From: Candidatus Heimdallarchaeota archaeon
GTDB taxonomy: Archaea > Asgardarchaeota > Heimdallarchaeia > Heimdallarchaeales > Heimdallarchaeaceae
Reading direction: 5' to 3'
DNA: 12,548 bases
NCBI GenBank assembly: GCA_023135215.1
Contig: JAGLTP010000522.1
Coordinates: 1 to 12,548, forward strand
Shown one piece after another: positions 1 to 7,264 of the stretch. The notes beneath the pieces were generated by a model. That model had not been told where the DNA came from. It worked only from the letters and a program-made list of their open reading frames with translations, and ran no database searches. A program made the translations under genes and the position numbers. Each line of letters opens with the position of its first letter. Position 1 is the stretch's first letter.

Positions 1-1
1 A

Positions 2-1906
2 AGATATGCTGACATAATTATTGCAACTAATGAAAAAATTGATTCAGCTATAAGACACCAATCTAAATGGATAAATCAAATTGGTTTGATAATCGTAGAT
101 GAAGTTCATTTAATTAACGATTCATCAAGAGGACCTACTCTAGAAGTTGTAATAGCACAATTGAAACAAATTTGCAAAGGACAAATATTGGCTTTAAGTG
201 CTACAATAAAAAATGCAGATGAAATAGCAAGATGGTTAGAAGCAGAATTAGTTTCAAGTGACTGGAGACCTGTAAAATTAAACGAAGGAGTTCTATACGG
301 AAATCAAATAATGTACAAAGAAAATAGAATAGTAACCATTCCTTCTAACACAAAGAATAGTTTTGCAAACATAACAAATCATATTCTTAAACAAGGAAAT
401 CAAGCACTAATTTTTGGAACTACTCGAAATATGGCTGAATCTACAGCTAGAAATTTAGCTTCACGCGTAAGAAAAACACTTAACAAAAGTGAACTACAGG
501 AGCTGAACAATTCTGCTAACGAAATTCTATCTTCTGGTGAACAAACCAAACAATCGAAAGGATTAGCGGAATTAATCAGACAAGGTGTTTCCTATCATCA
601 TGCAGGATTAAGTCCAGCTCAACGAAGAATTGTTGAAAGGAATTTTAAACAAGGAAATATCAAGATGTTGAGTGCTACACCGACGTTAGCTGCAGGAATA
701 AATTTGCCAGCAAGATATGTTATCATTAAGAGCATCCATCGTTACGATGTAACCTTGGGAAGTTATCCGATTCCGGTTTTGGAATTCAAACAACAAGCTG
801 GGAGAGCTGGGAGACCACAATATGATACTGAGGGAGATGCTATTGTAATAGCTAAAAACGAATATGATGCGGACAATCTTTACAATATGTATATAGAAGC
901 TGAGACCGAAGATATAGAATCAAGAGTAGCTACTGAACCTGCATTACGAAGAATCATTCTCGGTCAAATAGCAACTGAAAATACTCAGACTATGGATGAA
1001 TTAAACGAATTCTTTAGTCGGACTTTTTATGGTTATAAGCAAGATCCTTCTAGTTTAAGTTCAATAATTAAAAAAGTGATAAAATTTCTTAGGGAAGAAG
1101 CTCTTATTACTCAAGATCCAGATTATCTTCTTGCAACAGGTTTCGGTAAAAGGGTTAGTCAACTGTATATTGATCCTATGAGTGGAATAATCATCAGAAA
1201 CTGCTTAGAAAGAGCAAAAACGATGGCTAACCAGCTTTTAACAGACATGAGTTTTCTTCATTTAGCATGTTCTACTCCTGATGTTAGATTTGTAACCATT
1301 AGGAAAGATGATCAATTCAAAATTATCAATTATGTTGGTGAACATGAAGATGAATTCTTAACTGAACTACCTTCTTCAACATTTGAATTAGAACTCTTTA
1401 TGAGTCAAGTAAAGACCGCATTAATCCTCCAAGACTGGGTATCTGAAACACCAGAAGATATGATGCTTGACAGATATAACATTGGAAGTGGAGACATATT
1501 TTCAGTGGTTCATAATGCTGAATGGTTACTATATGCAACAACTGAAATCGCAAAACTGTTAGGCCATTCTAACGTAGCTACTAAAGTATCGATTCTCCAT
1601 GAAAGAGTAGTTAATGGAATCAGAAGTGATTTAGTAGATTTAGTACAGATACCAGGAATAGGGAGAGTAAGAGCTCGATCGCTGTTTGATAAGGGATATG
1701 AAACCAGAGAAATTCTTAAGCAAACTGATCCTGAAGAAATAATCAAAATCCCAGGTTTCGGAACGGAACTTGTAAGATCTATCTATAGTCATTTGTTAGG
1801 AGATAAGTTTGTCGAAGAAAAATTAGGGAAAATTGTCAAAACGAAAGAAGAGGAGAAGAATGAAAATTTCATTCAACCACAGAAACAATTAGAAGATTTT
1901 TTCTAA
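2..1906 (+). CDS. hel308: Hel308 (Hjm-type) DNA repair helicase, 5' truncated
   Basis: Superfamily 2 DNA helicase of the Hel308 family, which unwinds lagging-strand DNA and acts at stalled replication forks. The frame is open from base 2, so 634 codons are present. The amino terminus with the Q motif and Walker A is outside the window, roughly 80-100 residues judging from the usual family length near 700. Visible in order, in residues of the fragment: DEVH box (33-36), SAT motif III (66-68), a second RecA domain with YHHAGLS, motif V ATPTLAAGINLPAR (about 225-238), motif VI QQAGRAGR (264-271), the winged-helix and ratchet region with FLHLACSTPDVR, and a helix-hairpin-helix domain with two IPGxG turns (about 549-590). 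The last eight residues, QKQLEDFF, match the PCNA-interacting PIP box exactly. A Gins23-like gene follows after 39 bases. Family assignment is very secure. Confidence 0.96.
   Translation, partial: RYADIIIATNEKIDSAIRHQSKWINQIGLIIVDEVHLINDSSRGPTLEVVIAQLKQICKGQILALSATIKNADEIARWLEAELVSSDWRPVKLNEGVLYGNQIMYKENRIVTIPSNTKNSFANITNHILKQGNQALIFGTTRNMAESTARNLASRVRKTLNKSELQELNNSANEILSSGEQTKQSKGLAELIRQGVSYHHAGLSPAQRRIVERNFKQGNIKMLSATPTLAAGINLPARYVIIKSIHRYDVTLGSYPIPVLEFKQQAGRAGRPQYDTEGDAIVIAKNEYDADNLYNMYIEAETEDIESRVATEPALRRIILGQIATENTQTMDELNEFFSRTFYGYKQDPSSLSSIIKKVIKFLREEALITQDPDYLLATGFGKRVSQLYIDPMSGIIIRNCLERAKTMANQLLTDMSFLHLACSTPDVRFVTIRKDDQFKIINYVGEHEDEFLTELPSSTFELELFMSQVKTALILQDWVSETPEDMMLDRYNIGSGDIFSVVHNAEWLLYATTEIAKLLGHSNVATKVSILHERVVNGIRSDLVDLVQIPGIGRVRARSLFDKGYETREILKQTDPEEIIKIPGFGTELVRSIYSHLLGDKFVEEKLGKIVKTKEEEKNENFIQPQKQLEDFF
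1880..1903 (+). other. C-terminal PIP box of Hel308
   Basis: Codons for QKQLEDFF immediately before the stop. This fits the PIP consensus Q-x-x-hydrophobic-x-x-aromatic-aromatic, at the extreme C-terminus where archaeal PIP boxes often lie, after a charged linker (KTKEEEKNEN). Hjm/Hel308 of Pyrococcus furiosus has been reported to bind PCNA, so sliding-clamp recruitment is the natural reading. Confidence 0.75.
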
Positions 1907-1918
1907 AATAGCAATACC

Positions 1919-1926
1919 TTAAAATA
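1919..1926 (+). promoter_or_regulatory. Possible TATA box for the Gins23 gene
   Basis: TTAAAATA, centred about 24 bases before the ATG at 1946. At the usual archaeal TATA-to-start distance, transcription would begin at or next to the ATG and give a leaderless mRNA. No Shine-Dalgarno sequence precedes the ATG. In AT-rich DNA such a match can be chance, and read-through from hel308 is equally possible. Confidence 0.35.
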
Positions 1927-1945
1927 AGTTTACTGAAGTATAAAG

Positions 1946-2515
1946 ATGATTATATTGATATTAGATGATTTGGTACTTGATGAACTTGAACGAATCCAAT
2001 ACGATTTTGAAGAAAAAGAAATTTCTGTCAAATGTCTGCAGAGTATTGATGAATTTGATATAGGTGATAAAAGGATCAAACTCACAAAAGGAGCAACAAT
2101 GAAATTTCCCTTCTGGATAGCGTCAATTCTAGAGAAAGAAGAATATGTTGAAATTACTGATGTTACTGAGATCGACTTTCCAGATCTTTACAAATTAGCT
2201 ATCAAGGAAGGAGAAAACATTGATCTACAAAAAATAAACAATTATTTTTACATAGCTATGAAAAGTGCATTTCAGGAGCATGCAGATGGAATAAAGACGA
2301 TGCCCTATCGTCAAAAAGAATCCATAGAAATGAAACTGAGAGAACTTATGACAATGCGTCTCTCAAAAATAATTAAAATTGCAGAAAAAGGGAAGAACAT
2401 TACAAGTAAATCAAGAAATATGACACCAGAAGAAAAATGGCTTTATGAAATTGTATCAGTAGCTGTAGAAAAATGGAAGAAGATGATAAAAGCAGTTCCT
2501 GAAGAATCTGATTGA
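1946..2515 (+). CDS. GINS complex subunit, Gins23 (Psf2/Psf3-like) type
   Basis: Subunit of the archaeal GINS complex, which joins MCM and GAN/RecJ (the CMG-like helicase) at the replication fork. The 189-residue protein has a small beta-rich B domain at the N-terminus (about residues 23-75, including the segment KGATMKFPFWIASIL and YVEI). A helical A domain follows (about 76-180, with KLRELMTMRLSKIIKIA). B before A is the Psf2/Psf3-like order of Gins23; Gins51 has the reverse order. Length suits the family. The start at 1946 is preferred because the B-domain strand begins directly after it and a TATA-like box sits about 24 bases upstream. It is 39 bases downstream of hel308, so replication and fork-repair genes are adjacent. 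Sequence conservation in GINS is low, so the subunit type rests on domain order and is less certain than the family. Confidence 0.8.
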   Translation: MIILILDDLVLDELERIQYDFEEKEISVKCLQSIDEFDIGDKRIKLTKGATMKFPFWIASILEKEEYVEITDVTEIDFPDLYKLAIKEGENIDLQKINNYFYIAMKSAFQEHADGIKTMPYRQKESIEMKLRELMTMRLSKIIKIAEKGKNITSKSRNMTPEEKWLYEIVSVAVEKWKKMIKAVPEESD

Positions 2516-2535
2516 ATCTATTCTATTACATAAAA

Positions 2536-2543
2536 TTTATATC
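2536..2543 (+). promoter_or_regulatory. TATA box for pyrG, leaderless geometry
   Basis: TTTATATC, close to the archaeal TTTAWATR consensus, centred about 25 bases before the ATG at 2565. Transcription would start at that ATG, supporting both a leaderless mRNA and the choice of 2565 over the in-frame ATG at 2556. Confidence 0.55.
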
Positions 2544-2564
2544 ATATTCTACCTTATGCTTTAT

Positions 2565-4181
2565 ATGCCCAAATATATTTTTATTTGCGGAGCTTTAATC
2601 TCAGGGTTAGGGAAAGGAGTTGTTACTTCCTCAATAGGGAAGAATCTCCAAATCAGAGGAAAAAAAGTTAACGTTATCAAAATTGACCCTTATCTCAATA
2701 TAGATGCTGGAACTATGAACCCATATGAACATGGTGAAACATATGTTACTGCGGATGGATCTGAAATTGATGTCGATTTTGGTCATTATGAAAGAATGTT
2801 AAGTCTTGAAATGAAAGGAGATCAAAACATAACCACAGGGCAAGTTTACCAGTCTGTAATCGACCAAGAGAGGAGGGGAGATTTTCTAGGAAAAACTGTT
2901 CAAGTTATTCCTCACATTACAGATGAGATAAAAAGAAGAATAAAATCCATTGGTGAAAGAGACGCAGATTTAGATGCCCTAATTATAGAAGTTGGAGGAA
3001 CAATCGGAGATATTGAAAGTCAACCTTTTCTGGAAGCCATTAGACAGCTTAGGAGAGAAATGGTTAGTGAAGATTCATTATTAGTATTCCTTACGTATAT
3101 TCTAGAACCACCGAATCTTAAAGAACAAAAAACTAAACCAACCCAACATGCAGTTAGAGAACTGCAGTCCATGGGATTGAGTCCAGACATTATTGTTTCT
3201 AGAGGTTCTCATGCTTTATCCGATGGTGCAAGAGAGAAAATTGTTATGTTTTGTGATGTTCCAGCAAATGCAGTTTTCTCACTTCCCGATCTTGATACTG
3301 TTCTGGAAGCTCCAATTTATCTTGATAAACAAGGTCTAGGCTCAACACTCAATCTAATGCTCCGTTATGAGGACATTGCAGCTGATTGGTCCGAATATGA
3401 GCGATTGTTAGAACGTTTTACAAAAACTGATAACATAGTGCAAATAGCAATTACTGGTAAATACACTGAGTTGGCAGATTCATATATCAGTGTGAAGGAA
3501 GCTATACATCACGCAGCAGCTCATAATAATGTTCATGCAGTAATAAATTTCGTTTCTACAGAAGAATATGAAGATACAAAAGAGAAAATCCATGAATTGA
3601 ACAAATTTGATGGAATTCTAGTTCCAGGAGGATTTGGTTCTCGTGGAGCTGAGGGAAAAATCTCTGTTATTAACTATGCAAGGGAAACTAAAATTCCCTT
3701 TTTAGGAATATGTTATGGGTTCCAACTTTCGGTCATTGAATATGCCCGAAATGAATGTAACCTCGAAAAAGCTAATACTTCAGAAGTAGATCCTAACTCT
3801 CCTCATCCAGTAATAGATCTCCTTCCTGAGCAAAAATCAGTAGAAGAGATGGGGGGGACAATGAGATTGGGAAAACATAAAATTCTGATAAAACCAAGTT
3901 CCATCCTTGAAGAAATCTATAAAGACAAAGAAACATCAGAAAGACATAGACATAGATATGAGGTTAATCCTGAATATATAGATGTTCTAGAAGAGAAAGG
4001 ATTATCGTTTTCAGGACGTTCTAAAGATGGAAGAAGGATGGAAGTTCTTGAAATAAAGAATCATCCATACTTTATAGCAACACAGTTTCATCCTGAATTT
4101 CATTCAAGACCTTCACAGCCTTCACCACCGTATTTCACATTTATTAAAGCTGCAAAGCAAAGATCTGAGCAAAGAACCTAA
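2565..4181 (+). CDS. pyrG: CTP synthase
   Basis: Converts UTP to CTP using ATP and glutamine-derived ammonia, the last step of pyrimidine nucleotide synthesis; cytosolic, tetrameric in the family. 538 residues from the chosen start, the usual length. N-terminal synthetase domain (about 1-265): P-loop-like SGLGKG (13-18), KIDPYLNIDAGTMNPYEHGE, DFGHYER and the EVGGTIGDIES segment. C-terminal class I glutamine amidotransferase domain (about 292-530): oxyanion loop PGGFGSRG, nucleophile Cys383 in GICYGFQ, and catalytic His509 and Glu511 in QFHPEF. The ATG at 2565 gives MPKYIF, the family's normal N-terminus, and lies about 25 bases after a TATA box. An in-frame ATG at 2556 would add only three residues. 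All key residues are intact. It sits between replication and resection genes, a reasonable place for a dNTP-precursor enzyme, though that link is inference. Confidence 0.97.
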   Translation: MPKYIFICGALISGLGKGVVTSSIGKNLQIRGKKVNVIKIDPYLNIDAGTMNPYEHGETYVTADGSEIDVDFGHYERMLSLEMKGDQNITTGQVYQSVIDQERRGDFLGKTVQVIPHITDEIKRRIKSIGERDADLDALIIEVGGTIGDIESQPFLEAIRQLRREMVSEDSLLVFLTYILEPPNLKEQKTKPTQHAVRELQSMGLSPDIIVSRGSHALSDGAREKIVMFCDVPANAVFSLPDLDTVLEAPIYLDKQGLGSTLNLMLRYEDIAADWSEYERLLERFTKTDNIVQIAITGKYTELADSYISVKEAIHHAAAHNNVHAVINFVSTEEYEDTKEKIHELNKFDGILVPGGFGSRGAEGKISVINYARETKIPFLGICYGFQLSVIEYARNECNLEKANTSEVDPNSPHPVIDLLPEQKSVEEMGGTMRLGKHKILIKPSSILEEIYKDKETSERHRHRYEVNPEYIDVLEEKGLSFSGRSKDGRRMEVLEIKNHPYFIATQFHPEFHSRPSQPSPPYFTFIKAAKQRSEQRT

Positions 4182-4224
4182 AAAAAGCGTTTCGCACTTA
4201 CTTAATATAGGAAAAAATAGATAG

Positions 4225-4232
4225 TATTTATA
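4225..4232 (+). promoter_or_regulatory. Possible TATA box for nurA-herA
   Basis: TATTTATA in the 64-base gap after pyrG. Its centre is about 17 bases before the first nurA ATG (4246) and 23-24 before the second (4252). At normal TATA spacing this favours a leaderless start at 4252. A weaker AT-rich match (TTAATATAG, 4202-4210) could instead give a leader of about 15 bases. Confidence 0.35.
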
Positions 4233-4245
4233 GTGGTATAGAAAA

Positions 4246-5400
4246 ATGGGAATGCATAATAAGATAGATAATGCTATTGATAATATTTCCAAAAAAATAA
4301 TCGCATATAACGAACATCGAAAATTATTTCAAGATTTATTTAGAAAAGTGAAAAAATCTCTTAATCCTTCAGAATTTCCTAGTGCTTTTGGAATACAAAC
4401 AAAAGATACTTATTTTTCAGTCAAAGTCCCAAAAACCAATATTGACGGTCTAAAAGTAGCGGGAGTTGATGGAGGAGTAATTCATCGAACACTCAATTAC
4501 TTTGATATAGCATTAATAAGAGCAGTTGGAGTGCTATTTTTACATCAAAAAGATGATAAACCACAAGTCAGATATTTTCCAGAGGAACAACCTTTTCCTG
4601 ATATTTTAACTAGTATTGAACCATTATCTCAAAATGAAATAGATACTCTTATTTCCATTTGGAGAATGCAAAAGGAAATTCGCTGTGGAATCTCTTTATT
4701 GGAGGAAGATATGCCAGACATTATCATGTTAGATGGTTCAGTGCTACCTTTTGTAGATTATAAACAAATAAATCAAAGTGAATTTCTCTTGAGTCAATAT
4801 CGAAACCTGAAAACTCTTTATAGAAGACTCTATTCGCTTTGTGAAAAAAATCGAACAGCTTTGTGTGGGATAGTGAAGGATTCTCGATCTGCAATACTTA
4901 CTAATAAACTAGCAGCTCTTCTACCTCATCTAGGTAAGATGCCCGAATTTGATCAGTTATTGAAAATCGATTATCGTCCGATAGTTAAACAGCTAAGAGA
5001 CACAGATTTGCTTTATCAAGTACTTGATGTAGATGAAAGAACATTTGAATTCTTCCTTTCAAATTTCAACGATGATATTGATCAAGATCTAAAGGATTTT
5101 GATATACATTGCTTCTATCTTAAAACAGCTGAATTTGATGCTCCTTTAAGGGTGGAATTCCCATTATTATTTTCTGATCAAACTGATTTAGCTCAAAGGA
5201 TATCAGCACTTGTAATAGCTGTTTCAAGATATAATCCAGAATATGGTTTACCAAGTGTTATAATAGAAGCAGATGCAAGAGCTCGATTACAAGAAACAGA
5301 TGCAGATATCCTTGTTGATGAGATTTCTGCAAAAATAGGTTATTCAAGTTTTTCTCTTCAGAGAAGAAGATCCAGATTACCATTCAAAGCAGGTGACTAA
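4246..5400 (+). CDS. nurA: NurA 5'-3' nuclease
   Basis: Nuclease partner of the HerA translocase; together they resect DNA ends in archaeal double-strand-break repair. 384 residues with the NurA fold: the first catalytic aspartate lies in GVDGG (Asp75), acidic candidates follow in the EIRCGISLLEED segment (144-155), and another aspartate lies in MLDGS (Asp163). A conserved-looking VKDSRS follows (210-215), and a C-terminal motif lies at about 333-350 (GLPSVIIEADARAR). In that last motif the family usually shows a Tyr and a His, here apparently Leu335 and Asp343 (see findings). The identification is strengthened by herA starting at the very next base. Start is uncertain between 4246 and 4252 (MGM), a two-residue difference. 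No Shine-Dalgarno sequence is present and a TATA-like box at 4225 slightly favours 4252. mre11 and rad50 are not in the window. Confidence 0.88.
   Translation: MGMHNKIDNAIDNISKKIIAYNEHRKLFQDLFRKVKKSLNPSEFPSAFGIQTKDTYFSVKVPKTNIDGLKVAGVDGGVIHRTLNYFDIALIRAVGVLFLHQKDDKPQVRYFPEEQPFPDILTSIEPLSQNEIDTLISIWRMQKEIRCGISLLEEDMPDIIMLDGSVLPFVDYKQINQSEFLLSQYRNLKTLYRRLYSLCEKNRTALCGIVKDSRSAILTNKLAALLPHLGKMPEFDQLLKIDYRPIVKQLRDTDLLYQVLDVDERTFEFFLSNFNDDIDQDLKDFDIHCFYLKTAEFDAPLRVEFPLLFSDQTDLAQRISALVIAVSRYNPEYGLPSVIIEADARARLQETDADILVDEISAKIGYSSFSLQRRRSRLPFKAGD
5391..5396 (+). promoter_or_regulatory. Ribosome binding site for herA inside nurA
   Basis: AGGTGA, complementary to the 3' end of archaeal 16S rRNA, lies four bases before the herA ATG within the last nurA codons. 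It fixes the herA start and indicates translation from a shared nurA-herA mRNA. Confidence 0.75.
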
Positions 5401-6894
5401 ATGGCAAGAAAAAGCATAGGTACAATAATTGTAGGTGAAGATAATTCCCCAAATCCTTCAGAATTTAGTTTTGTTCTTACTAAACCAGAAGAGGAATTTC
5501 AACTAGAAAGGGGCATGTATGTAATTGTTCCAAGCGATGATGGAGAAATAATAGCAACGGTAAGTGATGTTTACAAGACTAACAGATATTTCTCTTCTCC
5601 TTCAGCTGTCAGAGCATACGAAACAAGTGGAAAAACACTTGCATCCATTTTTCCAGCTGATAGATGGGAACACATCATAGCTAAAGCCAAACCATTAGGT
5701 ATCATTACTGATATAGGCATTCAAAGATTATTATTCCCAGTATCACCCGGTGAGACTATTTTTATCCCAGATTCCAAAGTTCTTCAGAAATTTCTAGGAC
5801 TGGAAAAAACAAATGGAATAAACCTGGGAAAAATAGAGCAACATGATGTAGAAGTTCAGCTTAATTTAACCAGATTCTTACAAAAACATGCAGCGATTTT
5901 AGCAATCTCTGGAGCAGGTAAATCGTATACAGTATCGGTGATGCTAGAAGAACTTCTCTCTAGAACAAAGAAACAAGGAAGGGTAGCAATGGTTTTGTTT
6001 GATGTTCATGGAGAGTATAAAGGATTAGGAGATGAAGAATCACCATTTTACAAACACGTTGAGATATTTCCCGCAGCAGCAATACAATTCGGTACTCATG
6101 CTTTAAGAGCTAGACAATTTGCTATTTTTGAACCACAGATTACTTCAGTTCAAACACGAGAACTATCCAAAATTCTCTATAAGCTTTTTGAAGAAAAAAC
6201 AAAGAATAACGAAACTTACAAAATTTCAGATATAGTTAAAGAACTTGAAGCAGATGAACAGATACATCAGAGAAGCAAAGAAGCACTGATAGGATGGTTG
6301 TACACTCTAGATGAAACAAGATTATTTGGAGCGTCTGAATATCCTGTTTTAGAGAAAATCTTAGAACCTGGAAAGCTAGTAATTTTTGATTTAAGCGAGT
6401 TCACAAGTCTAAAGCTCAAACAGATGATAGTTAGTTATATTTTGTATCGTATTTTCGAATATAGAAAGAAAGGGAAAATCCCTCCAACAACAATAATTAT
6501 GGAGGAGAGTCATCAATTCTGTCCAGATGCTCGATTAGAACTAGCAATTTCTCGACCAATTATCGAAACAATCGCTAGAGAAGGAAGGAAGTTTTTCACT
6601 TCGTTAGTTCTTATAAGTCAAAGACCAGTAAAAATGTCAACTACTGCTCTCAGCCAATGTAATACCCATATAATTATGAAAGTATTGAATCCTTATGATT
6701 TAGATTTTATAGGTCGTTCTTCAGAAGGAATTGATAGATCGACGTTGAACTCTATTACAGGTCTTGGTGTAGGTGAAGCTGTAATTGTTGGAAATGCTGT
6801 TAACCATCCAATTTTCGTAAAAATTAGAAAAAGAAAAACTACTACAATGGATACACAGACCCTAGAAGAATCTGCTATTAATTTCGATACTTGA
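5401..6894 (+). CDS. herA: HerA DNA translocase (FtsK/HerA ATPase)
   Basis: Hexameric DNA pump that works with NurA to resect and unwind DNA ends. 497 residues. The N-terminal HAS beta-barrel (about 1-150, with ERGMYVIVPSDDGEI) is followed by a RecA-like ATPase. Walker A is ISGAGKS (169-175), a strand leads to FDVHGEY (200-206), Walker B is TIIMEESHQF (364-373) with paired glutamates 368-369, the IAREGRK segment (391-397) is a likely arginine-finger region, and the sensor-like ISQRP (405-409) follows. GEAVIVG and HPIFVKIRKR close the fold as in other archaeal HerA. The first ATG directly abuts the nurA stop and has its own ribosome binding site, so start and operon are both clear. Compared with the common (T/S)-x-G-(S/A)-GKS form, Walker A is ordinary. 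The C-terminal tail after residue 480 is short and polar. Confidence 0.94.
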   Translation: MARKSIGTIIVGEDNSPNPSEFSFVLTKPEEEFQLERGMYVIVPSDDGEIIATVSDVYKTNRYFSSPSAVRAYETSGKTLASIFPADRWEHIIAKAKPLGIITDIGIQRLLFPVSPGETIFIPDSKVLQKFLGLEKTNGINLGKIEQHDVEVQLNLTRFLQKHAAILAISGAGKSYTVSVMLEELLSRTKKQGRVAMVLFDVHGEYKGLGDEESPFYKHVEIFPAAAIQFGTHALRARQFAIFEPQITSVQTRELSKILYKLFEEKTKNNETYKISDIVKELEADEQIHQRSKEALIGWLYTLDETRLFGASEYPVLEKILEPGKLVIFDLSEFTSLKLKQMIVSYILYRIFEYRKKGKIPPTTIIMEESHQFCPDARLELAISRPIIETIAREGRKFFTSLVLISQRPVKMSTTALSQCNTHIIMKVLNPYDLDFIGRSSEGIDRSTLNSITGLGVGEAVIVGNAVNHPIFVKIRKRKTTTMDTQTLEESAINFDT

Positions 6895-6920
6895 AAAACT
6901 CTGAAACTAAAAGTATGAAT

Positions 6921-6965
6921 AAAGAAATAACTCTACAGATGGGGGATTCTTTTGAGTTATTCTTT
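6921..6965 (+). terminator. Strong hairpin after herA, possible terminator
   Basis: AAAGAAATAACTC (6921-6933) pairs with GAGTTATTCTTT (6954-6965): eight perfect pairs next to the loop, then four to five more across one bulged A. The 20-base loop contains GGGGG. It begins 27 bases after the herA stop. A T5 run follows at 6976-6980, which is also part of the next promoter. It may end or stabilise the nurA-herA transcript. Archaeal termination depends mainly on U tracts, so the terminator role is only inferred. Confidence 0.45.
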
Positions 6966-6977
6966 AATCAAAATCTT

Positions 6978-6985
6978 TTTAAATT
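6978..6985 (+). promoter_or_regulatory. TATA box for the Sm-like gene
   Basis: TTTAAATT within a longer AT run, with T5 before it. The expected start site is near 7006-7008, leaving a leader of about 24 bases that holds the ribosome binding site. This shows the Sm-like gene is probably transcribed separately from herA. Confidence 0.55.
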
Positions 6986-7020
6986 ATAGTCTTCCCCTCG
7001 ATTCATATAGTTTAAGATTT

Positions 7021-7025
7021 GGTGA
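7021..7025 (+). promoter_or_regulatory. Ribosome binding site deciding the Sm-like gene start
   Basis: GGTGA five bases before the ATG at 7031. It selects this ATG over the in-frame TTG (7019) and GTG (7022), which overlap or precede the site. Confidence 0.65.
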
Positions 7026-7030
7026 ATTAT

Positions 7031-7264
7031 ATGAGCAGTATTCCCATAAACTCCTTGAGAAAGGTAATAGGACAATTTATTATCATAAGACTAAAAGACA
7101 ATGTGAAATATAAGGGCAAGCTTGAAAGCTTTGATCAATACATGAACTGTCATCTCAGTGATGCAATAGAAATTATTGAAGACGAAGAAGTATCCAAATA
7201 CGGGAATCTATTTGTTAGAGGAAACAATATTTTACTTGTACAATTATCCGTTGATGAGCTTTAG
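7031..7264 (+). CDS. Archaeal Sm-like RNA-binding protein (SmAP/Lsm)
   Basis: Small protein expected to form a heptameric ring that binds U-rich RNA, like eukaryotic Sm/Lsm and related to Hfq. 77 residues from ATG 7031, a typical length. Sm1 motif at about 17-49 (IIIRLKDNVKYKGKLESFD then YMNCHLSDAIEI), where the FDQYMN segment corresponds to the RNA-contacting FDxHMN. Sm2 motif at about 60-72 (LFVRGNNILLVQL) with the RGxN loop. The start is fixed by GGTGA at 7021-7025. It has its own TATA box and is convergent with the DUF460 gene, the two stop codons overlapping by four bases (7261-7264). In many archaea this gene is followed by rpl37e; here it is not. Confidence 0.93.
   Translation: MSSIPINSLRKVIGQFIIIRLKDNVKYKGKLESFDQYMNCHLSDAIEIIEDEEVSKYGNLFVRGNNILLVQLSVDEL

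Noticed and set aside
1510..1746. Minus-strand open frame inside hel308
   Set aside because: Antisense shadow of the helix-hairpin-helix coding region; no family resemblance, promoter or ribosome binding site.
2556..2564. Upstream ATG for pyrG adding Met-Leu-Tyr
   Set aside because: The TATA spacing and the family's usual MPKY N-terminus both favour 2565.
4187..4195. GCG-TTT-CGC mini-hairpin just after pyrG
   Set aside because: A three-base stem without a following T tract is too weak to call a terminator.
4246..6894. NurA-HerA as an antiviral HerA-nuclease system
   Set aside because: HerA pairs with other effectors in some defence systems, but this is the standard archaeal repair pair among housekeeping genes, with no mobile or defence genes nearby.
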